Below are positions 23,523 through 36,687 of a DNA stretch of 64,000 nt, piece by piece. The DNA lies in contig NC_086020.1 in the NCBI RefSeq assembly GCF_036323735.1, positions 130,248,710 to 130,312,709 of the forward strand, read 5' to 3'. The DNA comes from Rattus norvegicus (lineage: Eukaryota; Chordata; Mammalia; Rodentia; Muridae). The position numbers and the translations under genes were made by a program. The first letter of the stretch is position 1, and the number at the start of each line of letters is the position of its first letter. The notes beneath the pieces were generated by a model, which had not been told where the DNA came from, ran no database searches, and was given only the letters and a program-made list of their open reading frames with translations.

Positions 23523-24271
23523 ATTTTAAAGAAATGTCAGGGTTTTCGAAAACCTTTTCCAAAAACTCTTTATGGTTTGTGTTGGAAAACTGAGCAATCT
23601 ACTGGAGCTTTCCTTGTGTCAGCTTCCACACAGAAATTAGGATATAAATGATACTTAAAATAGTCAAGTTGAACTCCTATTTAATCATTCTAATCATTTA
23701 ATACTTGTGATTTCTCTTGACAATTAAAAGCAAACACAGAAACATAAGATTCTGTCTATGGGTCACATCAAACCCTTTCCAAGTACGGTCACCTCCACAG
23801 TTTTATGGACACAGGAGAAGACTGTAGTGACCATGGGTTTTAACTGATGTTTCTGTGGAAAAATAATCTACTAGGCTTCTCATTCCTGGAAGAGTGGTTA
23901 TTGCACCATTCTGTGTCCTTCCATGATTTACGATAACAATAGGCTATGCTGTCCCAATTACAACCCACAAATCTCTTTTCTTGAATGTTTATATTTTTCT
24001 TTCATTTTACCTCTTGTTTGATTCCTAAGGTGTTTCTGACAAAACCACTAGCTAAGAGCTCCCACTAACCCTTAAGAAAGGAATGTGTCAATTACTTACA
24101 TAATCTAACTTTCTCAAGGGCTGTGGAGAGGATGTTTGCTCTGATACCTAAGAATTTTGTAGAGATCATACAAGGGACAAGAATTATCAGTAGAAGGAAG
24201 AGGGAATATACTTTAACAATTTTTGAAAGAACTTGTTGATTGATTGATTGTCAAATTAATTGATTACACAT
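23523..24271. other. Unassigned stretch
   Basis: No gene or clear repeat seen. Confidence 0.4.
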
Positions 24272-24350
24272 TTTTCTAATACTAAGGATTGAACTGAGGA
24301 CCTTCTACATGCTTGACAATATTTTACCTAAACCACAGACCAACCCACAA
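24272..24350 (-). mobile_element. ID-type SINE, diverged
   Basis: 'actaaggattgaactgagga', then 'ccttctacatgcttgacaat', matches the inverted tRNA-Ala/BC1-like ID head (canonical 'gggattgaacccagggcctt'). Confidence 0.6.
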
Positions 24351-24827
24351 AATAAGTAAGATATTCCTCATTATAATTGACTAGTAACTATGAACTGCCT
24401 ACCCTTATACAATTAGAACATGGTACTGGACACTTCATGTCAAGATATGTACTGTTCCCAAATAAATTCCGATAAACAGCTAAAACTAAGGACTAGGATT
24501 TATGAAGCAAACACTTCTTTTCAACTTTTCATAAGTATTAAAAGAAATAGAGCCTCTTCGAGGTACTCCATATGCTCGGACACATGCTCAGATGGAGATT
24601 GACATCTCCAATCTAAGTAAATGTAGTTCAAGCATGAAGAACATCATAGATGCTGTATTTTGGACAGTTGCCTATAAAATGGTTAAAATGTTCCAAAAAA
24701 TCATTGAAGACAAACAATATACTAAAGAATATACTGCAATTCTGAACTCTATTACAAGTAATATTAAATTATGAAATGCCATTTAATGCTTGTAATTGAA
24801 ATATTACACACTAAAAGGAAATATATA
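24351..24827. other. Unassigned stretch with two short frames
   Basis: Overlapping plus-strand frames at 24420-24602 and 24592-24774 (60 codons each) are not recognised. I do not call a gene. Confidence 0.3.
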
Positions 24828-24855
24828 TACATACACACACATACACACACATACA

Positions 24856-24902
<47 letters not shown>
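24828..24902 (+). repeat. (CA)n / (CATACA)n microsatellite
   Basis: CA run with regular 'cata' interruptions at its left side. Confidence 0.97.
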
Positions 24903-24904
<2 letters not shown>

Positions 24905-25414
24905 GCTCTTACAGTCATTTCTCTGCCTTTATCCACAAAGACACTAGTCCTTGAGTGTAGGGGTTAGACTATAACTGTCTATGTATTTAGAACTGTGAAT
25001 TCCATAATCATTATTTGAATGTTGACCACATGCTTTTTCTCTATAAAACGTGCTCTCTACCATAAGAAAAATAAGATTCTCTAGTGAAAATTGAGAGAAC
25101 TTGTAGATCTGAAGATAGAAACTTAAAGACTCTTTTTAGAATAATAATAGAATAATTGTATTAGTTTTTCCTTTGGGCCTGTAGCCTCATCATATACTAG
25201 GTTTTGGAACAATTAACAGTACAAGGCATTAGTTCTATCATTTAGAGTAGTTTTTAAATCCAAGGAAAAGTGGATGGTTACACTTTCTTATTATTATTTC
25301 ACCAGTATCTTGCCAGACCCCCATTTTCACCCACAATAGCATTCAAATTGCCTCTCAAGATTTTCAGTCCACAGGGAATGAAGCTCTTAAGATTCACATC
25401 ACCTTGAATTTTCC
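24903..25414. other. Unassigned stretch
   Basis: No gene seen. Confidence 0.4.
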
Positions 25415-26968
25415 ATAAAACATGTTCTATCCATTTGCCTATGAATTTCATGAAGTCATTGTTTTTAATAGCTGAGTTACAATACTCCACTGTGTAGATG
25501 TACCTCATTTTCTGTATCCATTCCTCTCTTGAGGGACATCTGCATTCTTTCTAGCTTCTAACTATTATAAATAATGCTACTATGGACAGAGTGGAATGTA
25601 TGTCCTTGTTACATGTTAACATCTTTTGGTTATATGCCCATTAGAGGTATAGCTGGGTCCTATGTTCACTTTTCTGAAAAACCTCCAGAATGATTTCCAG
25701 AGTGGTTGTACCAGCTTGCAATCCTTCCAATAATGCAGGAGTGTTCCTCTTTCTCCACATCTTCACCAGCATGTGCTGTCACATGAATTTTTGATCTTAG
25801 ACATTCTGACTGGTATTTGATGGAATCTCAGGGTTGTTTAGATTTGAATTTCCCTGATGACTAAGGATGCTGAATATTTCTTTAGGTGCTTCCCAGCCAG
25901 GTGATATTCCTCAGCTGAGAATACTTTTTAGCTCTGTACCCCATTTTTAATAGGGTTATTTGATTATCTAGAGCTAACTTCTTGAGGTCTTTGTATATAT
26001 TGGATATTAGGCCTCTATTGGATGTAGGATTTCTAAAGATCATTTCCCAATTTGTTGGTTACCATTTTGTCAAAATGATGGTGTCCTCTGTTTTACAGAA
26101 GCATTGCAATTTTGTGAAGTCCCATTTGTCAATTCTTGATCTTAGACTATAAGCTATTGGTGTTCTGTTTAGGAAATTTTCCTCAGTGCCCATGTGCTTA
26201 AGGCTATTCCCCACTTTTTCTTCTATCAGTTTGACTGTATCTGGTTTTATGTGGAGGTACTTGTTCCATTTGGACTTGAGCTTTCTACAGGGCAATAAGA
26301 AGGGATCGATTTGCATTCTTCTACATGCTGACCTCCAGTTGAACTGGCACTATTTGCTGAAAATGCTATCATTTTTCTACTGGATGTTTTTAGCTCCTTT
26401 GTCAAAGATCAAATGACCATAGGTGTGTAGGGTCAATTCTGGGTCTTCAATTCTAGTTCACTAATCTACCTTCTTGCGTCTGTACCAATACCATACAATT
26501 TTCATCACTATGTCTCTGTAATACTGTGTGAGATCAGGGATGGTGATTCCTCCAGAAGTTCTTTTACTGTTGAGGATAGCTTTTGCTATCCTGGGTTTTT
26601 TGCTTTTCCAAATAAATATTCAAACTGCGCTATCTAACTCTATGAAGAATGGAATTGGAATTTTGATGGGGATTACATTGAATCTGTAGATTGCTTTTGG
26701 CAAAGTGGCCATTTTTACTATATTATTCCTGCCAATCCATGAGCATCAAAGATCTTTCCATCTTTTGAGAACTTCTTCAATTTCTTTTTTCAGAGGCTTG
26801 AAGTTCGTGTCATACAGATCTTTCACTTGCTTTGTTAGAATCACACTGAGATATTTTATAATATTTTTTACTATTGTGAAGGGTGTCATTTCCCTAATTT
26901 CTCTCTCAACCAGTTAATCCTTTGAGAAGAGGAAAGCTACTTATTTCTTATAAGAAACTCTATTAACC
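25415..26968 (-). mobile_element. L1 ORF2 C-terminal half, antisense
   Basis: Inverted ORF2 from just inside its 3' end back to about the region following the RT domain. Minus-strand frames are broken by several stops and frameshifts (for example 26059-26316). The left edge begins near the ORF2 end ('atccatttgcctatgaattt'), without a 3'UTR or poly(A). So this is either an inverted 5' part of a twin-primed L1 or a rearranged fragment. Confidence 0.85.
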
Positions 26969-27275
26969 ACCCCACCTAGGGACCCATGTCATCTTCAGAC
27001 ACCAAATCAGGACACTATTGCTGATCCTAAGAAGTGATTGCAGAGAGGAGCCTGGTTTGGCTGTTCTCTAAGAGGTTCTACCAGCACCTGACTAATACAG
27101 ATGCAGATACTCACAGCCAACCTCTAGATTAAGCCCGAGGACCAGTGAAAAAGCCAAGGGAAGGACTGAAGGAGCTGAATGGATTGCAACCAAATAGGAA
27201 GAACAATAAACAATATCAACTAACTAAAAAACCCAGAACTTCTAGGGACTAAACCACCAACCAAAGTGTATACAT
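26969..27275 (+). mobile_element. L1 3'UTR fragment
   Basis: Plus-strand Lx 3'UTR middle section ('ctattgctgatcctaagaag', 'ggaagaacaataaacaatat', 'aaaccaccaaccaaagtg'). It stops without a poly(A) where inverted L1 begins. Confidence 0.8.
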
Positions 27276-27597
27276 GATTGATACTGTTGTTCTTCCTAAG
27301 TGATTACAAGCCCCTTCATCTTCTTCATCCTTCTCCTAACTCCCCCATTGTGGATCCGCTGTATCTGTAAGGCTATGACAGAGCCTTTCAGGAGACAACA
27401 GTATCAGGTTCCTGTCAACAAACACTTCTTGGCATCAGCAAGTATATGAGTTTGGTGGCTGCATATGGGATGGATTCCATAGGGAGATGGCCTTTCCTTC
27501 AGTCTCTGCTCCATTCTTGGTCTCTGTATTTCCTTTTGACAGGAGCAATTATGGGTTTTGTGAAACGTTGATGGCCCCATCTCAGGGTGTTGTTCCT
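27276..27597 (-). mobile_element. L1 3'UTR fragment (inverted)
   Basis: Starts 'ttgatactgttgttcttcct', continues through 'tcaggagacaacagtatc' and ends near 'gatggccccatctcaggg'. It covers much of the same 3'UTR interval as 26969-27275 in the opposite orientation, so it is a separate copy. Confidence 0.75.
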
Positions 27598-28411
27598 CCA
27601 CCCACAAACCACCCAGAAACCACCCCCTACCTCACCACCCTGGCATTCCTCTACACTGGAGCATTGAGCCTTTAAAGGACCAATAGCCTCTCCTCTCATT
27701 GATGCCATATAAGGCGATCCTCAGCTACATATGTGTCTGCAGCAATGGGCCCACCATGTGTAACCTTTGGTTGGTAGTTTAGTCCCTTGAAGCTCTGGGA
27801 GCTCTGGTTGGTTGGTATTGTTGTTCTTATGGGGTTGCAAATCTCTTCATCTCCTTCAGTCCCTTCTCTAATTCCTTCATTGGAGTCCCCATGCTCATGC
27901 CAATGGTTGGCTGCAAGCATCGGCCTCTATATTTGTCATGCTATGCCTGAGCCTCTCAGGAGACTCCTGTCAGCAAGCACTTCTTGGCATCAGCAATAGA
28001 GTCTTGGTTTAGTGTCTCTATATGGGATGAATCCCCTGTTGAGACCGTCTCTGGATGTCCTTTCTTTCGGTCTCTGCTCCACACTTTGTCACCATACTTC
28101 CTTTAGACAGGAGGAATTCTGTGTTAAAAATTTGGAGATGAGTGATGGCCCCATCCCTCAAGCAGGGGTCATGCCTAACCTTTGGATATGATCTCTATAG
28201 GGTCTCTTTCCCACCTGTTGTGTATTTCAGTTAATGTCAACTCTGATTAGTCCTGGGAGCCTCTTGCTTTTCTGGCATCTGGGACCTTCTGGTGGCTACC
28301 TCCAGTTCCCCATCCCCCATTGCTATACACTTCTTCTCAATTTCCTGACTTATACATCTCCCCTGTCCCTTCCCACACCTATACCTGCCCCCTTTTCTTC
28401 CATAAAATAAC
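27598..28411 (-). mobile_element. L1 3'UTR, longer copy (inverted)
   Basis: Inverted Lx 3'UTR from near its 3' end (no T-run) to its upstream part near 'cccccttttcttccataaaa'. Landmarks: 'ttggttggtattgttgttct', 'ctctcaggagactcctgtca', 'tctgggaccttctggtggct'. Confidence 0.8.
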
Positions 28412-28725
28412 AAAAATATCAACCAATCAGAGCCCCCAGAGTTCCCAGGGACTTAATCAACAACCAAAGTATACACATGGAGGGACCCATGGCTCCAACT
28501 GTATATGCAGCAGAGGATGGCCTTGTATGGCATCAGTGGGAGGGGAAGCCATTGATCCTGTGAAGGCTTGATTCCCCAGTGTATGGGAATGCTAGGGCGG
28601 TGGGCAGCAGTGGGGATATGGATTAGGGGAGCACCCTCCAGGAGGCAGGGGGAGGAAGGGTAGAATGAGGGGTTTTCAGAGCAGAAACCAGGAAGGGTTA
28701 TAACATTTGAAATGTAAAAAAAAAT
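28412..28725 (+). mobile_element. L1 3'UTR, 5'-truncated
   Basis: 'aaatatcaaccaatcagagc', then 'gtatacacatggagggaccc', to 'ataacatttgaaatgtaaa' and an A-rich tail. Confidence 0.85.
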
Positions 28726-28758
28726 TAAGAATTATAATTAAATTAAGAGATAAAATAA

Positions 28759-29045
28759 AAGTATATATGGAGGGACCCATGGCTCCAGATGGTAGCAGAG
28801 GATGGCCTTATCTTGCATTAGTGAGAGGGGAGGAACTTGGTTCTGTGGAGGCTTGATTGCCTCAGCAGAGATGGGAGCTAGAATGGTAAGGAGGGAACAG
28901 TTAAGTGGGTGGAGGAGCACCCTCATAGAGGCAAAGTGGAGGGCAGAGGTAGGGGGTGGAATGGGGGGTTGTAGAAGGGTAACTGGGAAGGTAGATATCA
29001 TTTGAAATGTAAATGAATAAACTGATTAATAAAATTTTAAAAACC
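28759..29045 (+). mobile_element. L1 3'UTR, second similar copy
   Basis: 'gtatatatggagggacccat' restarts the same 3'UTR position as about 28468 and runs to 'atcatttgaaatgtaaatg' and an 'aataaaatttta' end. Two near-parallel 3' ends stand head to tail. Confidence 0.85.
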
Positions 29046-30889
29046 TCTATTTAACAAAATTCATAATGTTTTAACTCAGGTATCTGGCATTGGTTGTTGC
29101 AGGAGTAAAGAGTTTTACTTCAACAAATCATTGTAATTTTCTTTCTGTTGTGGTAAAATAGTGTAATCAAAAGCAACATAACTAAAGAGTGGTAGGGAGA
29201 ATATCTTATGTCTGTAAGCATGTAGCACCTCTCAATAATAAATCTGATGGCTTCAGCTTAGGCAGTAAATAAGAGGTTGAACATCCAGGAAGCAGAAAGG
29301 ATTCTGGGATAGCACCTCTCCTGGGAAGATGTGGAGACAGATTCATGGTACCTGAGCACAGATAACCAGCCACATTGCAGATCATAGATTAGAGTAAGTA
29401 AATGAGTTGGTTTAATTTATGATCTAGTCAGAGATGAGCCTAGAGATAAAGCCAAGGTATTTGTAAATATATTTTGACTCTGAGTGATTTCTGAGGGCAT
29501 GGGACCAAATCTAAATTCTAAGAGTATATTTGCTTGTATTTATGTATTCTAATGTACAGTGGAGGTATGTCAGGACAGGAATTTCATATTTTACAAAAAA
29601 AAGAAAGAAAAGAATAGAAGGAAAAGGAAAAAGACTAAGAACAAAACCCATGGAGAAATGTTCCTAATAATTTTCCTTATTGACACTTGTTTAGAATGCT
29701 TTTTAAAACGGACCAGGACAACCAGCCTCGAAACTATGCTGCCCATCATAGACTGGGCTCTCTTTCATCACTAAGCAACCAATACAATCCCCCCTAGGCA
29801 TGTGCACAAGTGCATCAAATCTGAAAAACCTCTCAATCAAGAGTCCTTTCTCAGATAATTGCAGGCTGTGTTAGGGCTACAATTAAAGAAAACATAATAA
29901 CGTGTATATAGTGTAGCATATGTTAAAATACATAGTTCTATGTATTTCCCTATGAATATATTTCTACCTATAAATATCCCCAAAAGCACTTATTTCTGTT
30001 GAGCATCAGTCCTTTATCGCTTCCACAATGACTTCTCTGACATTCAGTTGTAACAGTTAACAATTGAACAATTGCAGTAAATTATAAATTGGATGTATCT
30101 TAATACATATGATTTGTTTTCACTCAATGATCTAATATTTATGGTTTAAATTGTCACCTATTGCCATCGCCTCCTATCTCCTGCAGCTGGCAATTCTTGA
30201 ATGATTTATTTTGCTCTATATTTTTGAATTATATAAAGCATTAGAGGAAGCTTAGTATAAAATATTGCTTTCTAGAAAAAGAAAAAATGAGTTAGATTTG
30301 TGAGGAAATAGGCTGTAAAACTACTCCACTTTTAGAGGTACATCGTGGGAGGCAGTGGCAAATGAGTAATAAAAGGGATACAAGTGAGCTTCCTACAGAG
30401 CTAAATTAAGAATTTATACTCTGAGCGATGTCTCTGTAATCTCAGTTAGTTTTCTATTACTGTGCATCTTAAACAATTATGAACACAGATGACATAAAAT
30501 ATTCTGTTTATACATCACCAAGGGTGAGAGACATATCATAAAAAATTCATTTGGTAGAAATGTTAATAGCGTTAATGCTCTAAAAACAAAGAAAATTAGT
30601 AAAATTTAACCTGATATATCAAGTAATGGAAATTGGGAGAGGAGCTAACCTGAGATCTACATATGTTTTACACAGATGGGATATTTCCATTTAAAATCAT
30701 TAATAACTACACATTTCAGACACATAAAGAAGTATTACACATGTTCTGAGAAGTGAGTGATAATAGTATTATTAAATAAATATTAAAACTGATTTATTTT
30801 TGTTTTTTCAATAATCTGTTTTGAAAATGACTGCATAAAATACACTCTGAATCATAGCCCATTCTTTCTTCCACTTTTAACATTTTAAA
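29046..30889. other. Mostly unassigned; degraded repeat traces
   Basis: Around 29125-29190 ('ctgttgtggtaaaatagtgt') and 29770-29880 ('cctctcaatcaagagtcctt') the text resembles the two ends of a common rodent interspersed repeat, too diverged to name. 29590-29640 is A-rich. No gene seen. Confidence 0.35.
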
Positions 30890-31745
30890 ATGTATTAATT
30901 GTTTTATTTGTTTTTATATAAAATACTATTCCCCTTCCTGGTCTCCCTCCACAAACCCCCGACTCCATCTCCTCACTTTTGGCTGTAAGAGGGTGTTTTT
31001 CCAACCCACTCATGACTCACCCCTCTAGTATTTCCCTTCTCTGGGGCATCAAGCCTCAGAGTGCCTCCCCACCCACCGATGTCAGATAATTTCTTCTGTT
31101 GCACATGTAGCTGGAGCCATGGACAAGCCCATGGTTGGTTGGTGGTTTAGACCCTGGGAAGTCTGATGGGTCCGGTTAGTTGATACTTTTGTTCTTCCTA
31201 AGAGGTTGCAATTCCCTTCTGCATCTTCAGCCCTTCCTCTACCACTTTCCTTGGGGTCACTGGGATCAGCCCAGTGGTTGGTTGCAAATATAGTCAGGTG
31301 TTAACAGAGCCTCTCAGAGGAAAGCCATACCAGGCTCCTATCTGCAAGTTCTTCTTGACATCAACAACAGTTTTTGGTTGGGTGCCTGCAGATAGAGTGG
31401 ATCGCATGGTGGTGTAGTCTCTGGATAGCCTTTCTTCAGCCTACATTTTAGTCCTTGCATTTCCTTTAGCCAAGGGCAATTCTGGGTTAAGAATTTTGAG
31501 ATGGGTGGGTGGCCCATGCCCCCACTGGAGACCATGTTTATCTACTAGAGGTGGTCTCCTAAGGTTCCATCTCCTTACTGTTGGGTGTTTTGGCTACTGT
31601 CCTGGGAGCCTCTGGCTTCTGGGACTTTCTAGTGGTATTGTCATTTCTTCATCCTTCCACTGCTACTTATTTCTATTCATTCTCCTGGACCTCTGGATTT
31701 GTATCCTGTCTCTTCCCATACCTGTCCTGACCCCCCTTTTCCATC
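30890..31745 (-). mobile_element. Lx-type L1 3'UTR (inverted)
   Basis: T-rich left side, 'tactattccccttcctggtc', 'catgtagctggagccatgga', 'gttggttggtggtttagacc', 'tctgggactttctagtggt'. No ORF2 sequence and no clear TSD. Confidence 0.85.
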
Positions 31746-33918
31746 CCCCTCCATTCTTTATACATTACATTTATTATTTCCATACAAAAGAATTTTTATA
31801 CTTTTCTTATGACATTTTCCATTAAATTTAATTAAAATGTATCAGAATAATAATAGATGGGTAAATGTCTATACTTTATAATGAATTAATGATTACAGAG
31901 ATAAATTTCTGTTCTTTGCATTTTGTACTTTTTTCATTCTACCAGTGTACTCAACAAGTAGGACATTTCATGAAGATATTGAATTAGGAGCCAGAAAATT
32001 TTTCCAGCAATAATTAGTGAGAAAAAGTAATGAGATATTTTTCTTCACTTTTCTCTGAACCATGCATGTCTACACATCAGATAGTTTTATTTTCTCGTGG
32101 AACTTAATTTAAGTAACCCAAGGACCACCTTACAAAAATGTGTTTCTAGAGTAGCGCACACCTTTACAAGGGAAATCACAAATAATATTTCTAACTAGCA
32201 TTACCATAAGAAGATAACATGGGTCCAAAGATAAACTCTTAAGGAAAATCTCAGGATAAAACATGACAATAAACCTGAAGTGAAAAATAAATTTCAAATA
32301 TTATCACATGTAGGTTATTTTCATAACCTGAAAACTCCAGTTGCATTACCTACCTTACTTCTTGTTTTTAGTTCTGTCCTATCTATCCAACAGCTCATAT
32401 TGGTCCATAGTACATATCCTTGAATTAGATGAATTTTCATATTCTGTGAAATTAAAAGTAACATTTATAATTCTCTCCAGTAAATGAAATTAGATAAAGA
32501 GCTACTGACCATAAAAGATAAAATTTCCTTGAGAACCGAGAATCACCGAAGCTCAGGGGTTTAAAATATTAAAATTATGTGAAGAATAATGCAGTAGCTT
32601 TAGGATTCCAAAGAGCTGCAGTGTAAACATGAGGAAAGTTAAAAGACATTTTCTCAATCTGGTAGACAGGAAATTTCTCTAATTAAAGACATATTCCTCT
32701 TCAAATGTCATTGATGTTCTTCAACCTGCTTGGTGCTAAGCCACATTATGAAATTTCTTCAAAAAGATTTGTAGATACTTAGGAAATCTTCCAGAGTTAT
32801 GGTTATGATAGTATTTTGCATTGAAAGAAAGTAAGCTAAGCTGTAGAGGCTTTGTCCACATAGCAAACATGGTGTAGGTATAATATGACTTTTCTCATAA
32901 GATATCATTGACTGTCAGAAAAATGACTCAACAGCTATAGAAGCTGAATAGCTTAGGAAGCAGAACAAGTATGAAAAAGTGGAGCAAGCATCAAGTATAT
33001 TCCACTCTTTATTGGTTTAAAATAATTTCTCAAGTTTATATAACAGGGGCACATAGAATGCCAGGTGTGTGAAACTTGAAAATTAACATTAGGAAACGAA
33101 GCTTGGAACTTTACTAGAATAAAATTTGAATTTTTTTCCTCCCTAATTTGAGGAGTCTGAGGGCTTAATCATTACAAATATTCTTTCCTGCATGTTCACA
33201 CACAAAGAAAGAGGAAAGGAGATTGTTCGGCTCGACTGATACCCTTCTTTGCTGTCTTTTTGACACAGCATCTAGTAAATGATTCCATAGCCAAAGACTT
33301 CTTGTGCAAACTGTAGAGGGAAGAAAATAATACCCTCTCCTTCCTGGATGGAAATTTCTAGAAGAATCATAAGACATTATTTTATAATGGATAGTAAGTT
33401 ATTTCTGAAAAGCTTTGGGGAAGAAATTTTGAAGGTTTTCTATGTAGAAGTTCTGCTGCCATGCACAATAACTGAAAGGTACTCATCACATCTGCTTTAA
33501 TTCAATGTGAATTTAATATAAGCTTGCAAATCTAAGGAAGTATTGTGTCAATTGTAGGCCTTACAGAATATTCACCTGTTATTTGAGGATTCTAGGTTAG
33601 TCTTTCTGAATGTTATTTAGTCTATTAATGAATGAGTTATAATGATAGTGCTTTTAGAATCATTTTAGAAATATTTCAAGTGCTTGAGGCATCTTATCCT
33701 TGATAAAAATAAATAACCAAGTCAGGCCATGGGATGAGCCCATTGTATTAATTCATGCCTATTATCTCTCTAATAGCTCAAGGGCAAAATACTGTATGCT
33801 CAAATTTAGATAGAAAAGCAGCCTTCTTTGTTTAAGATTGGAAAGAGAGGTAAAAATATATAAAATCATCCTGTAATGTCCCCCAACTGTGTACCTAGAA
33901 ACCCAACGTATCCAGTAC
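31746..33918. other. Unassigned AT-rich stretch
   Basis: No gene or named repeat. The 70-codon minus-strand frame at 33165-33377 has no recognisable domain. Confidence 0.4.
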
Positions 33919-34551
33919 CTCATTCTTTTTTTTATTAACTTGAGTATTTCTTATATACAATTCGAGTGTTATTCCCTTTCCCGGTATCCGGGCAAACATC
34001 CCCCTCCCCCCTCCCCTTCCTTATGGGTGTTCCCCTCCCAACACTCCCCCCATTGCCGCCCTCCCCCCAACAATCTAGTTCACTGGGGGTTCAGTCTTAG
34101 CAGGACCCAGGGCTTCCCCTTCCACTGGTGCTCTTACTAGGATATTTATTGCTACCTATGGGGTCAGAGTCCAGGGTCAGTCCATGTATAGTCTTTAGGT
34201 AGTGGCTTAGTCCCTGGAAGCTCTGGTTGCTTGGCATTGTTGTTCATAGGGGGTCTCGAGCCCCTTCAAGCTCTTCCAGTTCTTTCTCTGATTCCTTCAA
34301 CGGGGGTCCTATTCTCAGTTCAGTGGTTTGCTGCTGGCATTCGCCTCTATTTGCTGTATTCTGGCTGTGTCTCTCAGGAGAGATCTACATCCGGCTCCTG
34401 TCGGTCTGCACTTCTTTGCTTCATCCATCTTGTCTAATTGGGTGGCTGTATATGTATGGGCCACATGTGGGGCAGGCTCTGAATGGGTGTTCCTTCAGTC
34501 TCTGTTTTAATCTTTGCCTCTCTCTTCCCTGCCAAGGGTATTCTCATTCTT
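33919..34551 (-). mobile_element. Rat-type L1 3'UTR-only insertion with TSD
   Basis: Inverted young rat L1, 33928-34542: T8, 'attaacttgagtatttctta', the C-rich block, then the 3'UTR up to 'gccaagggtattct', where it is truncated before reaching ORF2. The likely TSD is 'ctcattctt' at 33919-33927 and 34543-34551. The 129-codon plus-strand frame at 34227-34616 is antisense 3'UTR and not a protein. Confidence 0.9.
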
Positions 34552-35942
34552 ATCTTTTATCCTTTCATGTATTTATGGTAGATGAAACAACAATAAAACA
34601 ATATACAAATATGTGAAAAAGAAATTTGATTTTGTGCTGTATTTTTAAGTACTAATATTATAATTTCACAAAAGGTCTATACATAGACAATTTTTCCATA
34701 ACTTGATAATTGGTTGGTTAAGAAAATCAAAAATATTAGGAAATGTGCTATTCTCCATTTCTTTAAAACATCGCAAATTAGCATTGTTGCATTGTTAGTT
34801 AAATCTACTTTTGTAAAGCTATAATCAAATCTACCAAGACCCATTAGGCACAATTATGTCTATTTTGCCAGAAATAATACATATCTTTGTTGAGTTATTA
34901 GATAGACTTCTAAACTGATAAACATAATTAAGAGAATAACCTAGATTCTGAGCTCATGCTGGTTAAATGAATAAACATCATCATGAAAATTTCAAAACAG
35001 CAAGAAATATACAACTCCTAAGAGTTTACATTGTTTTATCATCCCAGAGTTTGTTGCAGAGGAACTGTACTCTTGGGTGGTGTTGGTATTCAGGATTACA
35101 CCAGGATCAACTTTTATCACTATAATACTAGAATTCAGTTGGAGAACAGACCAACTTCAACCTAAATTTTTATGAAAGATAATTTTTAGTGTAAAATGTA
35201 CCTTTTAAATTGTATTAATAGTAAAATGGGAAACAGATCATATTAGATAAAAGATAACATTACATTTTGCTTTAGAGTGTCAAGTTGAAACTATGGAAGC
35301 AAGGAAATATCAGTAGTGTTCCATATGTACTAGTCTACTTTTATAATATACTACACTGTATAACAAGCAAATGATCAAGTACTTGTTTGTAGTTTCTTGA
35401 ACTATACCTAAGTAAGAAATATTGATCATGATAATATAGTCACTGTGACATACATATAAATCTAAAATATTTCCATTTGTAAAATAGATTCTCTATTAAC
35501 GTCATGCAACCTTTAGAATAATTAACATTTAGTTACAACTTAATTTATTCTGTTTTTGAAAAGTGCACTTTACAATCTACACTTGGTATCTTGGGTTTAA
35601 TTATTTTAAATTTAAAGATTAGAAAAGAAACAAAGAGTGTTTCCACCATTGTGATGAATTAAATTTTCATGCTCACTGCTGGATATTAGGTCCAAAGTAT
35701 TGAATATATGATCTGTAATATATATTTTACACATATGTTCAGAGAAGACATGTGTTTTCAGTTTTGTAATGCTACAGAATTCTGTAAATTTACTTAACAA
35801 TTTAAAACCCAGAAATAATGAAGTCCCATTAGGTCTATGGCAGGCATGCTGTTCATTTCATGATAGCACACTCAGTGTTTACAACCTTTCTGTACACGCT
35901 CATAATTGTTGCCTAAATGCCAATGCTTACGGTAATAATTGG
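34552..35942. other. Unassigned AT-rich stretch
   Basis: No gene seen. Confidence 0.4.
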
Positions 35943-36687
35943 TTTTAAAGAGAGATGAAAATTTTTTCCATATTTATTAAATTGGGTATTTCTTATTTAC
36001 ATTTCAAAGGTTATTCACTTTCCCGGTTTCCAGGCCAACATCCCCCTAATCCCCAACCTGCCCCTTCTTTATGGCTGTGCCCCTCCCCATTCTCCCTCCA
36101 TTAACGCTCGCCCTGCAACAATCACCTTCACTGGGGGTTCAGTCTTGGCAGGACCAAGGGCTTCCCCTTCCACTGGTGCCCCTACAAGGCTATTCATTGA
36201 TACCTATGTTGTTGGAGTCCAGGGTCAGTCCATGCGTAGTCTTTGGGTAGTGGCTTGGTCCCGGGAAGCTCTGGTTGGTTGGCATTGTTGCTCAAATGGG
36301 GTCTCAAGCCCCTTCAAGCTCTTTCAGTTCTTTCTATGATTCTTTAATGGGGGTCCCCTTCTCAGTTCAGTGGTTTGCTAATGACATTGCCTATGTATTT
36401 GCCATATTCTGGCTGTGTCTCTCAGGAGAGATGTACATCCGGTTCCTGTCAGCCTGCACTTCTTTGCTTCATGCATCTTATCTACTTTGGTGGCTGTATA
36501 TGTATGGCCACATGTGGGGCAGGCTCTGAATGGGAGCTCCTTCTGCCTCTGTTCTAAACTTTGCTTCCTATTCCATCCCAATGGTATTCTTGTTCCCCTT
36601 TTAAAGAAGGAGTGAAGCATTCTCATTTTGGTCATCCTTCTTCAGTTTCATGTCTTCTGTGCACCTAGGGTAACTCGAGCATTTGGG

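Noticed and set aside
24272..24350. Possible tRNA gene
   Set aside because: The tRNA-like text is a diverged ID SINE head. No complete cloverleaf could be drawn.
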